Shown: positions 42,404-52,544, counted from the stretch's first letter. The stretch: 64,000 bases of DNA from Rheinheimera sp. 1928-s (GCF_029269265.1 NZ_JARIXP010000007.1:123026-187025); one strand, 5' to 3'. Made by a program: numbers and translations. Notes: a model not told the origin generated them from the letters alone.

Positions 42404-43558
42404 TTAAACTGCAGCAGTAAAAATAGCACGGCTGGCGCTGTAGTCGATATCGCCATGCTCACCGAGCTTATCCATGCCCTGGTTCATCACTTTAGCCATT
42501 AGCTCGTCTACAGAAGAAGCAGGCAAGCCATAAGCAGTTAAACGGGTTGGAACACCCATTTGCTCAAAGAATGCGCGGGTATGACTAATGGCTTCATCAA
42601 TCTGACGCTCCGGATCCTGTTGCTGCAAACCCCAAACTCTGCTGGCGTACTGCAACAACTTGTCACGTTTGGTGGCTCGTTGCTGTTGCATTAAGGCGGG
42701 CAGCACAATGGCCAGCGTCTGAGCATGATCTAAGCCATACAAAGCTGTGAGCTGATGGCCTAAACCGTGAGTCGCCCAATCTTGCGGCACACCTACGCCA
42801 ATCAAACCGTTCAGCGCCATAGTGGCAGCCCACATAACATTGGCTCTGATATCATAATTTTCAGGTTCATTTAAGGCTTTGGGTCCTTCTTCAATCAAGA
42901 CCTGTAATAAGGATTCAGCAAATCTGTCTTGCACTGCGGCATTGACCGGATAGGTCAGGTATTGCTCCATTACATGGACAAAAGCATCTACTACACCGTT
43001 AGAAATTTGTTTAGCTGGCAAGCTGTAAGTAACTTTTGGATCAAGAACGGCAAACTGCGGATAAACCGAAGGATGTGAAAACGCTAGCTTTTGCTGAGTG
43101 CTCTGACGGGTAATAACAGCGTTCGCATTACTTTCAGTGCCGGTTGCTGGCAAAGTCAGCACACAACCTAAAGGCAATGCCGCTTTAATACGCACTTTAT
43201 TTTCTAAAATTGCCCAGCCGTCCTGCTCCAACAGTGCAGCTGCTGCTATGTATTTACTGCCATCTACTACTGACCCGCCGCCTACAGCCAGAATAAAATC
43301 GATCTTTTCAGCTTTTACCAAAGCGACGGCTTTACTTAAAGTTTCATAACTAGGATTAGGTTCTATACCGGAAAACTCAACATAGCTATGGTCTTTTAAA
43401 GCATCAATAACTTGTTGATACACGCCGTTTTGTTTAATGGAGCCACCGCCATAAGTCAGCAGTACTTTACTGCCTGCTGGGATCAACTTTCCCAGTTGGC
43501 TAATTTGACCATCGCCAAACACAATACGGGTCGGGTTCTGGTAAGAAAAATTAAACAT
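42404..43558 (-). CDS. yqhD: iron-containing alcohol dehydrogenase, YqhD type
   Basis: 384 residues. The N-terminus FNFSYQNPTRIVFGDGQI and the NADP-binding GGGSVVDGSKYIAAA are YqhD-like. Metal ligands lie in VVDAFVHVMEQY and HGLGHQLTALYGLDHAQ. YqhD enzymes reduce short aldehydes with NADPH and protect against reactive aldehydes. It is divergent from the NhaC-type gene across 284 bp with no LysR/AraC-type regulator nearby. Confidence 0.9.
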   Translation of the reverse strand: MFNFSYQNPTRIVFGDGQISQLGKLIPAGSKVLLTYGGGSIKQNGVYQQVIDALKDHSYVEFSGIEPNPSYETLSKAVALVKAEKIDFILAVGGGSVVDGSKYIAAAALLEQDGWAILENKVRIKAALPLGCVLTLPATGTESNANAVITRQSTQQKLAFSHPSVYPQFAVLDPKVTYSLPAKQISNGVVDAFVHVMEQYLTYPVNAAVQDRFAESLLQVLIEEGPKALNEPENYDIRANVMWAATMALNGLIGVGVPQDWATHGLGHQLTALYGLDHAQTLAIVLPALMQQQRATKRDKLLQYASRVWGLQQQDPERQIDEAISHTRAFFEQMGVPTRLTAYGLPASSVDELMAKVMNQGMDKLGEHGDIDYSASRAIFTAAV

Positions 43559-43784
43559 AAAAGCTCCAGTGTATAAAACTTAATTGAGTTGTTTATATGG
43601 GCCTGAACCGCTTTAAGTTCAAGCTGCTTTTGGCTTTTTCTTCTGCCGTAGGCAAAATGTCTGAATTCAGTTAGGCTGATTTTAAGCCATTGAAGCTTCT
43701 CGTTTGTTATGAAACTTGTGATCTGAAGCAATCATTTTTATTCGTTTGGCTATAGCTTAGTCAGCTTTAATATTTGACAGGACT

Positions 43785-43809
43785 TCTGGACGTCTCTATA
43801 TTCCAGAAA
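43785..43809. promoter_or_regulatory. inverted repeat before the NhaC-type gene
   Basis: TTCTGG(A) and (T)CCAGAA arms flank an 11-nt spacer 34-58 bp upstream of the ATG. A second small repeat AAACC/GGTTT follows at about 43817-43830. A possible operator or leader structure; the rest of the 43559-43842 gap is AT-rich with no further feature recognised. Confidence 0.4.
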
Positions 43810-43842
43810 ATTTTAAAACCTTACAGGTTTAGAGGAAAACTC

Positions 43843-45162
43843 ATGACGTTATCGCAAAAACAGCAAGCCCGTTTGTCCTTGCTGCCGTTGTTGCTGTTTG
43901 TCGCTCTGTTTTTAGGCACTGGCTTGTATCTGCAATCCCAGGGCGTTGACTATGCCTTTTATCAGTTGCCAGGGCCTGTGGCTGCTATACCAGCTTTAGT
44001 GTTGGCCATTTGGTTATATAAAGCACCATTAACTGAATCTCTGGAAGTATTAGTCCGGGGCGCAGGCAACAACAATATTATTACTATGTGCTTTATTTTT
44101 CTGCTGGCTGGCGCTTTTGCTACTGTAGCTCAGGCGACAGGTGGTGTGGATGCAGTGGTCAATGCAGGTTTGACCATAGTACCAGCACAGTTTTTATTGC
44201 CCGGCTTATTTGTTATTTCAGCCTTAATTGCAACAGCCATGGGCACTTCGATGGGGACCATAGGTGCTTTGGCTCCTATAGCTGTAGGTTTAAGTACTCA
44301 GGCCCAGCTGGACCCGGCTTTAGTGGCTGGTGTGTTGTTAAGTGGCGCTATTTTTGGTGATAACCTGTCGATTATTTCTGATACAACCATTGCCTCCACC
44401 CGCACTCAGGGGGCTGAAATGAAAGATAAATTCAGAGAAAACCTGAAAATTGCATTGCCTGCGGCAGCTGTCACTTTGTTACTTTTTGTGTTGATAGCAC
44501 AAAGTCAGACGGAAGTTGCGGTGAAAGACTTTAGCTGGACTGGCGTAGTGCCCTATGCAGCTATCCTGATATTGGCACTCGTCGGTATCAATGTATTTGT
44601 GGTGTTACTGCTGGGTGTGGTGTTAGCCGCAGTGCAAGGCGCAGTTTTTGCCGATTATCAACTGGCCAACCTGGGTAAAGATATTTACAAAGGTTTTGGT
44701 TCAATGCAGGAGATTTTCCTGCTGTCGATGCTCGTCTGCGCTTTGGGTGAGTTTGTAAAACAACAAGGTGGTTTGCAGTATTTATCCAATCATGTCGCAG
44801 CTTTGGCTTTAAAGTTGAAACTGGCAGGCAATAAAGCGCAACAGCTGGCGATTGCCGCTTTGGCTTTTGTCAGCAACTTATGTATTGCTAACAATACTGT
44901 GGCCATAGTTGTGGTGGGTGAAGTCAGTAAAGATATAGCCCAGCATCACCAAATCACGCCTAAACGCAGTGCAAGCTTATTGGATGTGTTTGCCTGCATA
45001 GCACAGGGCTTAGTGCCTTATGGCGCTCAGGCTTTGTTATTAGGTGCCAGTTTTGGCATATCGCCATGGGATGTGGTAACGAACAGCTATTACTGCTTGA
45101 TCCTTGCAGCTTTTGCCACAGCACGCATTTTGGTTGAAAAAATCGACCGGAGCGATTTTTAA
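43843..45162 (+). CDS. Na+/H+ antiporter, NhaC family
   Basis: 439 residues from the ATG at 43843, which has AGAGGA upstream. There are about eleven membrane segments. Motifs GTSMGTIGALAPIAVGLS and GAIFGDNLSIISDTTIAST are typical of the NhaC/MleN superfamily. It exchanges Na+ (or organic anions, as in malate/lactate antiporters) across the inner membrane. The exact substrate is open. A two-tier palindrome and a GGCCAGC hairpin follow the stop codon. Confidence 0.88.
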   Translation: MTLSQKQQARLSLLPLLLFVALFLGTGLYLQSQGVDYAFYQLPGPVAAIPALVLAIWLYKAPLTESLEVLVRGAGNNNIITMCFIFLLAGAFATVAQATGGVDAVVNAGLTIVPAQFLLPGLFVISALIATAMGTSMGTIGALAPIAVGLSTQAQLDPALVAGVLLSGAIFGDNLSIISDTTIASTRTQGAEMKDKFRENLKIALPAAAVTLLLFVLIAQSQTEVAVKDFSWTGVVPYAAILILALVGINVFVVLLLGVVLAAVQGAVFADYQLANLGKDIYKGFGSMQEIFLLSMLVCALGEFVKQQGGLQYLSNHVAALALKLKLAGNKAQQLAIAALAFVSNLCIANNTVAIVVVGEVSKDIAQHHQITPKRSASLLDVFACIAQGLVPYGAQALLLGASFGISPWDVVTNSYYCLILAAFATARILVEKIDRSDF

Positions 45163-45181
45163 CATCGGAGCGCAGCGACGA

Positions 45182-45230
45182 TGGCCTGGACAGGCATTTT
45201 GCAGGACAGCAAAATGTAAAAACCAGGCCA
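45182..45230. repeat. two-tier palindrome after the NhaC-type gene
   Basis: Outer arms TGGCCTGG / CCAGGCCA and inner arms CATTTTGC / GCAAAATG, with left spacer ACAGG, loop AGGACA and right spacer TAAAAA. The architecture is like the palindrome at 32779. Confidence 0.8.
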
Positions 45231-45244
45231 GCATTAAGCTGGCC
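45226..45244. terminator. hairpin between convergent NhaC-type and M48 genes
   Basis: GGCCAGC / GCTGGCC with loop ATTAA lies between two convergent genes. T-runs are poor on both sides. Confidence 0.5.
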
Positions 45245-45258
45245 CTGTTATTTAAATT

Positions 45259-46065
45259 TTAAGCTTTATTACAGTTCGGCAATGCGCCCTGACTGCGGCG
45301 CTGCTGATAAAAACTTTCTGCCACCGCCATATGTTTATTCAACTCTTTAATTCTATTGTCCGGCACCGGGTGGCTGGATAACAGCTGTGGAGTTGAACCA
45401 CTGCCTTTCGCCGCCATATTCTGCCATAACTTCACAGATTCAGTAGGCACAAAACCTGATTTAGCCATCAGTTCCAGCCCCATAATATCGGCTTCTGTTT
45501 CATGAGCTCTGCTAAACGGCAGAGCTATACCCACCTGAGCGCCTAAACCAAAAGCAGTGCGCATTTGTTGTTGATAAGGCGAACCAGCCACCGTCATAGC
45601 ACCATCAGCAACAGATAAAGCTGTGGAAATAAACTGGTCGCTGGATAAACGTTCGTTGCTATGCCCTGCCATCACGTGGGCAATTTCATGACCTATGACG
45701 GCCGCCAGTTGTGACTGGTTATCAGCCACTAACAACAGTCCGGTATAGACGCCCATTTTGCCGCCAGGTAAAGCAAAGGCGTTTACCTGATCATCTTCAA
45801 ACACCACAATTTCCCAAGGCGTTTGTTGCCATTTGGCATCGGTGTGTTTGAGCAGGTTATTTGCCACACACTGTACATACTGATTCACTTTTTTATTTTT
45901 ACTGATCGGAGTTTCTGCCTTCATCCCTTCAAAAGTCTGAATACCCATAGCGCTGAGTTTTTTATCATCAAACAACATCAACTGGCGACGGCCAGTAGGG
46001 GAATGAGTACAGCTTGCAAGCAGCACACTAGCGATTAACAATGGAAGCACTAACTTAGTACGCAT
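45259..46065 (-). CDS. M48-family metalloprotease lipoprotein (LoiP/YcaL-like)
   Basis: 268 residues from the ATG at 46065, with AAGGA 7 nt upstream. The signal peptide ends in lipobox LASC. The zinc site HEIAHVMAGH and the downstream glutamate region ETEADIMGLELM are those of M48 peptidases. It is probably anchored in the outer membrane facing the periplasm, with a role in envelope protein quality control by analogy. It is monocistronic and convergent with the antiporter gene. Confidence 0.9.
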   Translation of the reverse strand: MRTKLVLPLLIASVLLASCTHSPTGRRQLMLFDDKKLSAMGIQTFEGMKAETPISKNKKVNQYVQCVANNLLKHTDAKWQQTPWEIVVFEDDQVNAFALPGGKMGVYTGLLLVADNQSQLAAVIGHEIAHVMAGHSNERLSSDQFISTALSVADGAMTVAGSPYQQQMRTAFGLGAQVGIALPFSRAHETEADIMGLELMAKSGFVPTESVKLWQNMAAKGSGSTPQLLSSHPVPDNRIKELNKHMAVAESFYQQRRSQGALPNCNKA

Positions 46066-46155
46066 CAAATGATCCTTCTTTTCGTACTTGAAACGGCAGC
46101 TAATAGAACTATCAAAGCTCCAATAAGTTCAGTTATTGTGCGGCATCTGAAAAAA

Positions 46156-46179
46156 GAAAACCACCCGCAGGTGGTTTTC
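46156..46179 (-). terminator. rho-independent terminator after dnaJ
   Basis: GAAAACCACC / GGTGGTTTTC with a 4-nt loop, followed on the minus strand by TTTTTTC. Confidence 0.88.
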
Positions 46180-46204
46180 ATTCAGTATCTGCAGAAAACA
46201 GATG

Positions 46205-47332
46205 TTAGCCGGTTAAATCATCAAAAAACTTCTTCACACCGTCAAAGAAGCCTTTGGACTTAGGTCTGTGTTTGGCTTCACTATCACCACCCCAACTTTC
46301 ATCCAGCTGGCGCATTAAGTCTTTTTGCTTATCGCTTAAATTAACAGGAGTTTCCACTACCACTTTACAGACCAAATCACCTACTCCGCCACCACGGACC
46401 GACTGCACGCCTTTACCACGCAGACGGAACATTTTTTCGGTCTGGGTTTCAGCCGGGATCTTCAGCTTGACGCGACCATCTAAGGTTGGCACATCAATTT
46501 CACCGCCTAAAGCGGCAGTACTGAAACTAATCGGCACATCGCAATACAGGTTGTTGCCGTCACGCACAAAGATAGGGTGATCTTTCACATGCACTTGCAC
46601 ATACAAGTCACCAGCCGGCGCACCAAACTGCCCTGCTTCGCCTTCACCTGCCAAACGGATACGGTCGCCTGTATCGACGCCAGCAGGAATTTTCACCGAC
46701 AGCGTTTTGGTTTTTTCTACTCGGCCGTCGCCATGACATTTAGTACATGGGTCTGGGATAATTTTGCCACGGCCACTACAGGTAGGACAGGTTTGCTGCA
46801 CAGCAAAAAAGCCCTGACGCATAGTGACTTGTCCAGCACCATGACAAGTTGGACAGGATTTAGCTTGAGTGCCTTTTTTCGCGCCTGAACCATCACAGAC
46901 ATCACAGGACACCCAGGTTGGCACTTTAATTTCAACCGACTTACCACGTACAGCATCCTCGAGATTTAACTCCAGGTTGTAGCGTAAGTCTGAGCCACGT
47001 TGGGCACGGGATTGACCACCACGGCGGCCACCACCGAAGATGTCACCAAACACATCACCGAAGATGTCGTTAAAATCGGCACCACCACCGCCGCCACCAC
47101 GGTTTGGATCCACACCAGCGTGACCATAGTTATCATACGCAGCGCGCTTCTGGTCATCCGACAGGATCTCATAGGCTTCTTGCACTTCTTTAAACTTCTC
47201 TTCCATAGCTTTATCACCCTGAGTTCGATCCGGGTGAAACTTCATGGCGAGCCGTTTATAGGCCTTTTTGATTTCTTTATCGTCAGCGCCTTTTTCGACG
47301 CCAAGCACTTCGTAATAATCACGCTTCGACAT
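46205..47332 (-). CDS. dnaJ: chaperone DnaJ (Hsp40)
   Basis: 375 residues: J domain with HPD (MKFHPDRTQ), a Gly-rich G/F region (about 75-105), four zinc-binding CxxCxGxG repeats ([32 protein letters not shown]) and C-terminal substrate domains. It stimulates the DnaK ATPase. It follows dnaK by 100 bp with two hairpins between them. Confidence 0.98.
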   Translation of the reverse strand: MSKRDYYEVLGVEKGADDKEIKKAYKRLAMKFHPDRTQGDKAMEEKFKEVQEAYEILSDDQKRAAYDNYGHAGVDPNRGGGGGGADFNDIFGDVFGDIFGGGRRGGQSRAQRGSDLRYNLELNLEDAVRGKSVEIKVPTWVSCDVCDGSGAKKGTQAKSCPTCHGAGQVTMRQGFFAVQQTCPTCSGRGKIIPDPCTKCHGDGRVEKTKTLSVKIPAGVDTGDRIRLAGEGEAGQFGAPAGDLYVQVHVKDHPIFVRDGNNLYCDVPISFSTAALGGEIDVPTLDGRVKLKIPAETQTEKMFRLRGKGVQSVRGGGVGDLVCKVVVETPVNLSDKQKDLMRQLDESWGGDSEAKHRPKSKGFFDGVKKFFDDLTG

Positions 47333-47361
47333 AACAACTCATCTTGATAGAGGAGCGACCG

Positions 47362-47423
47362 CACAAGGCGGCCGCTCACATTTACTCAGGTATGGGGCGC
47401 ATCTTAAAGAGGCGACCCCACAG
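47362..47423 (-). promoter_or_regulatory. two stem-loops between dnaK and dnaJ
   Basis: GAGCG-CCGC / GCGGCCGCTC and TGGGG / CCCCA pairs fill the 100-bp spacer. They lack T-runs and may act as mRNA processing or stability elements within a dnaKJ transcript. Confidence 0.45.
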
Positions 47424-47432
47424 ACACAATGA

Positions 47433-49340
47433 TTATTTGTTGTCTTTAACTTCTTCGAACTCTGCGTCGACGACGTCATCACCAGCAGCATTGCGTGCTT
47501 GAGGTTCAGCACCACCTTGTTGCGCTTTCGCCTGAGCTACTTCAGACAATTTCTGAGATGCCTGGATCAGAGCCTGAGTTTTGGCTTCGATCTCAGCTTT
47601 ATCGTTTGCTTTGATGGCAGTTTCCAGCGCAGCAACAGCAGCTTCAATCTCTTGTTTGTCGTTAGTGGCTAAGTCGTTACCAGCTTCTTCAATTTGCTTG
47701 CGGGTTGCATGCACTAAAGCGTCAGCCTGGTTCCGGGTTTGCACTAACTCTTCAAACTTTTTGTCTTCTTCAGCATTCAGTTCTGCGTCACGTACCATAC
47801 GTTCCACTTCTTCATCTGTTAAGCCTGAAGAAGCTTTGATAGTGATCTTCTGCTCTTTACCTGTGTCTTTGTCTTTAGCAGACACATGCAAAATACCGTC
47901 AGCGTCTAAGTCGAAGGTGACTTCGATTTGTGGTTCGCCACGACGGCCAGGCCTAATACCTTCTAAATTAAACTGACCCAGTGACTTGTTGGCAGAAGCT
48001 TGCTTACGCTCACCTTGCAGCACATGGATAGTTACCGCAGCCTGGTTATCATCTGCAGTAGAGAAGGTTTGTGACTTCTTGGTTGGGATAGTGGTGTTCT
48101 TCTCAATCAAGGCAGTCATCACGCTACCCATAGTCTCGATACCTAAAGACAATGGAGTTACGTCTAATAACAAGACGTCCGTCACGTCACCAGACAATAC
48201 AGCGCCCTGAATGGCAGCACCCACAGCTACAGCTTCGTCAGGGTTCACGTCTTTACGTGGCTCTTTACCGAAGAAGGCTGTAACAGCTTCCTGAACTTTA
48301 GGCATACGAGTCTGACCACCCACCAGGATGATATCGTTGATATCACTTACAGACAGGTCAGCATCTTTTAATGCCTGTTTCAGCGGCTCGATAGTGCGCT
48401 GAATTAAATCGTCTACCAAAGATTCCAGCTTAGCGCGGGTTACTTTGATATTTAAGTGCTTAGGACCAGTGGCATCTGCAGTGATATACGGCAGGTTCAC
48501 TTCAGTCTGAGAAGCAGAAGACAATTCGATCTTAGCTTTTTCGCCCGCTTCTTTTAAGCGCTGCATCGCCAGTGGATCGTTACGCAGGTCAATGCCCTGC
48601 TCTTTTTTGAACTCGTCTACCAAGTAGTTGATCACACGAGAGTCAAAGTCTTCGCCACCTAAGTGAGTGTCACCGTTGGTTGCTAATACTTCGAAGGTCT
48701 GTTCGCCATCTACATCGTCGATTTCAATGATAGAGATATCGAAAGTACCACCACCTAAGTCATACACTGCAACTTTGGTGTCGCCTTTTTTCTTATCCAT
48801 ACCATAAGCCAGAGCTGCTGCTGTAGGCTCGTTGATGATACGTCTTACTTCTAAACCTGCGATACGGCCGGCATCTTTCGTCGCCTGACGTTGTGCATCG
48901 TTGAAGTAAGCAGGAACTGTGATTACCGCTTCAGTCACTGGCTCGCCCAGGTAATCTTCAGCAGTTTTCTTCATTTTTTTCAGCACTTCAGCAGAAATCT
49001 GTGGTGCTGCTAATTTTTTGCCTTTAACTTCAACCCAGGCGTCACCATTATCAGCCTTAACAATCTGGTAAGGCATGATTTTGATGTCACGCTGAACTTC
49101 AGCATCTTCAAAACGACGACCAATCAAACGCTTAATTGCGAACAAAGTATTTTTTGGGTTAGTCACAGCCTGACGTTTGGCTGGCTGGCCAACTAATACT
49201 TCGCCGTCTTCAGCATAAGCGATGATGGAAGGAGTGGTTCTGGTACCTTCAGCGTTTTCAAGAACGCGTGGCTGGTCGCCATCTAAAATAGCCACACAGC
49301 TGTTTGTTGTACCTAAGTCAATACCAATAATTCTACCCAT
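47433..49340 (-). CDS. dnaK: chaperone DnaK (Hsp70)
   Basis: 635 residues. Nucleotide-binding motifs [11 protein letters not shown] and [13 protein letters not shown], the interdomain linker [13 protein letters not shown], a substrate-binding domain and a helical lid ending in EEVKDNK. It is a general chaperone working with DnaJ and GrpE (no grpE in the window). Transcription is predicted from a sigma-32 promoter at 49390. Confidence 0.98.
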   Translation of the reverse strand: MGRIIGIDLGTTNSCVAILDGDQPRVLENAEGTRTTPSIIAYAEDGEVLVGQPAKRQAVTNPKNTLFAIKRLIGRRFEDAEVQRDIKIMPYQIVKADNGDAWVEVKGKKLAAPQISAEVLKKMKKTAEDYLGEPVTEAVITVPAYFNDAQRQATKDAGRIAGLEVRRIINEPTAAALAYGMDKKKGDTKVAVYDLGGGTFDISIIEIDDVDGEQTFEVLATNGDTHLGGEDFDSRVINYLVDEFKKEQGIDLRNDPLAMQRLKEAGEKAKIELSSASQTEVNLPYITADATGPKHLNIKVTRAKLESLVDDLIQRTIEPLKQALKDADLSVSDINDIILVGGQTRMPKVQEAVTAFFGKEPRKDVNPDEAVAVGAAIQGAVLSGDVTDVLLLDVTPLSLGIETMGSVMTALIEKNTTIPTKKSQTFSTADDNQAAVTIHVLQGERKQASANKSLGQFNLEGIRPGRRGEPQIEVTFDLDADGILHVSAKDKDTGKEQKITIKASSGLTDEEVERMVRDAELNAEEDKKFEELVQTRNQADALVHATRKQIEEAGNDLATNDKQEIEAAVAALETAIKANDKAEIEAKTQALIQASQKLSEVAQAKAQQGGAEPQARNAAGDDVVDAEFEEVKDNK

Positions 49341-49389
49341 AACTACTCTCCGCTTATTAATCTGTACAATTAAAATTGTGTTGACCAGT

Positions 49390-49418
49390 TAATGGGGTTT
49401 ACCCCTATTCGATTCAAG
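49390..49418 (-). promoter_or_regulatory. sigma-32 heat-shock promoter of dnaK
   Basis: On the minus strand CTTGAAT is followed after 14 nt by CCCCATTA, close to the sigma-32 consensus, about 50 bp upstream of the dnaK start. The spacing equals that before rlmE. Confidence 0.8.
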
Positions 49419-49531
49419 GTTATTTTTTTAAAAAAATTTATCGTTTGTGCGATAAATGAGCAAAAAGGCGGGTTCAGCCGTCTATAAGCTCTGAAACTAA
49501 GGCCATAGAACAGAAAAGCATTTAACCCAAA

Positions 49532-49566
49532 AAGCAATTGCGGCGTATAATCCTGCTTAATTGCTT
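49532..49566 (+). promoter_or_regulatory. luxS promoter with flanking inverted repeat
   Basis: TATAAT at 49546-49551 lies between AAGCAATT (49532-49539) and AATTGCTT (49559-49566). The repeat brackets the -10 region and may be an operator. The luxS ATG is 45 bp downstream of the -10. Confidence 0.6.
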
Positions 49567-49595
49567 ACACACAGAGCCGAACAGAGAGAGAAACC

Positions 49596-50102
49596 ATGCC
49601 TTTATTAGATAGCTTTACCGTTGACCACACCATTATGAAAGCGCCTGCTGTACGTGTGGCAAAAAAAATGAATACACCCAAAGGTGATGACATCACTGTA
49701 TTTGACTTACGTTTTTGCGTGCCTAACGAAGAAATCCTGTCAGAAAAAGGTATTCATACACTGGAGCATTTATTTGCTGGTTTTATGCGTGATCATTTAA
49801 ATGGCGATGGCGTAGAAATCATTGATATTTCCCCTATGGGTTGTCGTACAGGTTTCTATATGAGCCTGATTGGTACGCCGGACGAGCAGCGTGTTGCAGC
49901 AGCATGGCAAGCAGCTATGGCCGATGTACTGACAGTACAAAACCAGTCTGAAATCCCAGAGCTGAACATTTATCAATGTGGTACAGCCCAAATGCATTCT
50001 CTGGAAGAAGCCAAAGAAATAGCACAAAACATCATCAGCCGTGGTGTAGGTGTGAATTTAAATGACGAGTTAAAACTTTCTGCTGAATTTTTAAAGCAAT
50101 AA
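49596..50102 (+). CDS. luxS: S-ribosylhomocysteine lyase (LuxS)
   Basis: 168 residues. It cleaves S-ribosylhomocysteine to homocysteine and DPD, the AI-2 precursor. The metal-binding [14 protein letters not shown] and the catalytic cysteine in [10 protein letters not shown] are intact. It is divergent from dnaK and convergent with the chitin-binding protein gene. There are no AI-2 receptor genes nearby, so a role in methyl-cycle recycling is at least as likely as signalling. Confidence 0.97.
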   Translation: MPLLDSFTVDHTIMKAPAVRVAKKMNTPKGDDITVFDLRFCVPNEEILSEKGIHTLEHLFAGFMRDHLNGDGVEIIDISPMGCRTGFYMSLIGTPDEQRVAAAWQAAMADVLTVQNQSEIPELNIYQCGTAQMHSLEEAKEIAQNIISRGVGVNLNDELKLSAEFLKQ

Positions 50103-50123
50103 TGACTACTTTATAAACTAAAA

Positions 50124-50161
50124 GCAGCGAACTGGCTCATCGCTTTTCACCAGTTCGCTGC
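50124..50161. terminator. stem-loop between luxS and the convergent gene
   Basis: A 12-bp perfect stem GCAGCGAACTGG / CCAGTTCGCTGC with a 14-nt loop lies between convergent genes. There is no T-run. Confidence 0.5.
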
Positions 50162-50205
50162 GCACTGCACCAGGTTTTCGCAAGACTTCCCTTGCTCAGA
50201 CTCGC

Positions 50206-52407
50206 TTATTGGCAAGCAGCCCCTTTAGTCCAGACATCTGCCACGCCCGGTGTATCCCCCTGAGTCCACCATTTAGCTGTGTATTCAAAGCCCTGATAGC
50301 TGACCTTATCATTGCCCAAGTAAACAGTGGTTGCAGACCATGCTTCAGGCACACAACCTGAACTGCTGCCTGGCTCAAAAGTCACCACCAGGCTTTGGTT
50401 GGCGACTACATCCAGCACGTTAAAACTGCTGCTGACTGGCTGAGCTACACCATTAACAAGGATACTCTGGATTTGATAACCGGCAGCTGGTGTGATGGTA
50501 AACAGCTGATCAGCGTTTTCCTGCACCTGCACAGCGCCAGATGGGCTGATGGTACCGCCTGTGCCATTAACAGATGCAGTGACTGTATAAAACACTGCAG
50601 TGGAAGGATCATCAATAGTGATATCAGCAAAACTGCCGCCCTTAACACCAAAGAAATTCGCAGCTGTGAGGTCTGCAATCTGAGTATTTAACAGTCGCAG
50701 GGTTTTGGTATCACCAGCCGCTGCGCCTGTCAGGCTCAGCACCGCCGTCGTGCCATCCTGTGTCAGTTTAAAATCTGCAAAGGTATAAGGGAAAGCACTG
50801 AAGTTCAGCACCGTATCTGCTGCAACAAAATAGTCGACTGTTTTGGCCTGGCCCCAACCCCAGCTTGGATAATTCAGCACTACTGTGTATTGCAAACGAC
50901 TATAGCTGCCGGTGACATCCACAAACATATCCGGGTTCACCTGACTGCGGTTTAAACCTGTCAGTTGGATCCAGGAATAAATACCACCATCAGCAGCCTG
51001 AGTACCAATAAACAAATTGCCATTCTCCTGAAAGGCCTTCAGATGCTTAAAGTCGATACCCGCAGTACCGCGGATTTGGTCCGCCAGCGGATTAAAGTTG
51101 CTGACTGTGCTGGTGCCACTCCAGGCTATTGGGTAAATATTGCCGGAAGCGATGACAGGACTGGTATTGGCTAAAACTGCGCTAGCGCTGATGTTTTCCA
51201 ACACCAGACTTTGGCTGGCAAAGGTCAACACAGCACCGTTCGGGCCGTCACTGACGACCAGGTTGGCAAGTGGTGCGCCTCCAGTCCAGCCCCGCAATAA
51301 AATACGATCTGAACCCAGCACAAAATCTTTAACTGTGGTCACAGCACCAGCAGATTGATTCAGCTGCAGCAGATTCTGGCCACCGCCGAGATAAACAGTG
51401 TCATTGCCCTGACCTGCGCTTAAAGTTTCATTGTAAGGGCTACCGCTAATCACATCATTGGCCGGCGTGTCAAAAATGGTATCAAAACCACCAAACTTAC
51501 GAATATAAGTGGTGATACAGGTTCCCAATTCATCACAGGTAATATTGTTATTAATTAGCAGATCTGCAGTACCCCAGGCACCACGTAAATGTGCTGCGGC
51601 CAATAAACCGGACATAGTGGCCTGCACTGTGACAGGATTGCCCAAATCATCTGTACCAGGCCATGTTTTAGCCAATGCCTGAGCCCAGGTCATATTGGCT
51701 TTAGCCAGTAATTCAGACATCACTGCATAGTTAAAGCGCATCACATCGCGGATCACCACTTCCTGCTTATCCGGGATACGTAAATCATTAAAACTGTTCA
51801 CATCATTTTTACCAACAAAATCACCTAACCATAAGTTAGTGTCTGTTGCCATAATGTAGTTACCACCAGACCCCGGGATTTCAGAGCGGGCTTGTTTTAC
51901 ACCATTGGCCCAGGTGCTGTCCGGCATAAAAATATAGTAGCTGTCGAGTAAGTCTGCGCCATCCTGCACCTGACGCGGGCTGTAATAGCCAGCAGAAATC
52001 AGTACAGCCTCACCCAGTTGATAACCAATAAAACCCCAGGCATTCAGTGAGTTGTATTGCATCTGTCTGAACATCGCTGCCTGATCCGTGGCGGTTTCGT
52101 TGTACAGGCTGATCACACCCAGTTTGGTAAAAAACTCACGGATTGTGGTAGGTTCAGACACCATAGAACCAGTGACAGGGTTACGGACTATTTCCCCCGG
52201 CGCTGTAACCTGAGCATAGTTGTACACCGGATTATCCAGATTCTGTTGATAGAAGCTGGCTTTTGCCGGGTCGATGCCGGATTCAAAAGCTCGCATTTGA
52301 TCAAGGAAGTTCTGAAAACTGCCGCTGGCTAAAACCTGAGTACTGAGCAGGCTGGCTGCAAGCAGACTCAGGTGCAAGCCAAAGCGCTGTAATTGTTTTT
52401 GTTTCAT
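50206..52407 (-). CDS. secreted multidomain protein with lysozyme-like N-terminus and chitin-binding (CBM5/12) C-terminus
   Basis: 733 residues with a signal peptide (cleavage near VLASG, residues 26-29). The N-terminal region to about 300 has AFESGIDP (Glu42), WGFIGYQLGEAVLISAGYY (124-142) and SGLLAAAHLRGAWG, a pattern I associate with lysozyme-like/transglycosylase folds. A calcium-type repeat region GSPYNETLSAGQGNDTVYLGGG lies at 322-343. It is followed by beta-rich sequence and an InlB-type repeat at about 610-680. The last 50 residues (AWSATTVYLGNDKVSYQG to WTQGDTPG) are a CBM5/12 module that binds chitin. It may be a chitin- or peptidoglycan-acting exoenzyme. It is the outermost gene of the probable chitin locus. 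Confidence 0.75.
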   Translation of the reverse strand: MKQKQLQRFGLHLSLLAASLLSTQVLASGSFQNFLDQMRAFESGIDPAKASFYQQNLDNPVYNYAQVTAPGEIVRNPVTGSMVSEPTTIREFFTKLGVISLYNETATDQAAMFRQMQYNSLNAWGFIGYQLGEAVLISAGYYSPRQVQDGADLLDSYYIFMPDSTWANGVKQARSEIPGSGGNYIMATDTNLWLGDFVGKNDVNSFNDLRIPDKQEVVIRDVMRFNYAVMSELLAKANMTWAQALAKTWPGTDDLGNPVTVQATMSGLLAAAHLRGAWGTADLLINNNITCDELGTCITTYIRKFGGFDTIFDTPANDVISGSPYNETLSAGQGNDTVYLGGGQNLLQLNQSAGAVTTVKDFVLGSDRILLRGWTGGAPLANLVVSDGPNGAVLTFASQSLVLENISASAVLANTSPVIASGNIYPIAWSGTSTVSNFNPLADQIRGTAGIDFKHLKAFQENGNLFIGTQAADGGIYSWIQLTGLNRSQVNPDMFVDVTGSYSRLQYTVVLNYPSWGWGQAKTVDYFVAADTVLNFSAFPYTFADFKLTQDGTTAVLSLTGAAAGDTKTLRLLNTQIADLTAANFFGVKGGSFADITIDDPSTAVFYTVTASVNGTGGTISPSGAVQVQENADQLFTITPAAGYQIQSILVNGVAQPVSSSFNVLDVVANQSLVVTFEPGSSSGCVPEAWSATTVYLGNDKVSYQGFEYTAKWWTQGDTPGVADVWTKGAACQ

Positions 52408-52514
52408 CTTTGTGTCCCGTGTTATTCAAGGTACCAATCAAGATCCAACGACAACATGAAGACCACAAACTACCTGCTGTATTGCCTGCTGGATAAGGGA
52501 TTGGCTCATCCGTT

Positions 52515-52544
52515 GAGCCCCCCCGTAACAAGGCTACGGGGCTC
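52515..52544 (-). terminator. stem-loop after the TonB receptor gene
   Basis: GAGCCCC...GTA / TACGGGGCTC pairs with a few unpaired C bases; a weak tail follows. It probably marks the receptor mRNA end. Confidence 0.5.

Noticed and set aside
43483..43731. 82-codon minus-strand frame upstream of the yqhD-like gene
   Set aside because: It overlaps the yqhD start and promoter region, has no ribosome site and no recognisable sequence.
32779..45230. Two-tier palindromes considered as integron attC sites
   Set aside because: The RYYYAAC/GTTRRRY core sites are absent, no integrase or cassette genes are present, and the flanking genes are core genes.
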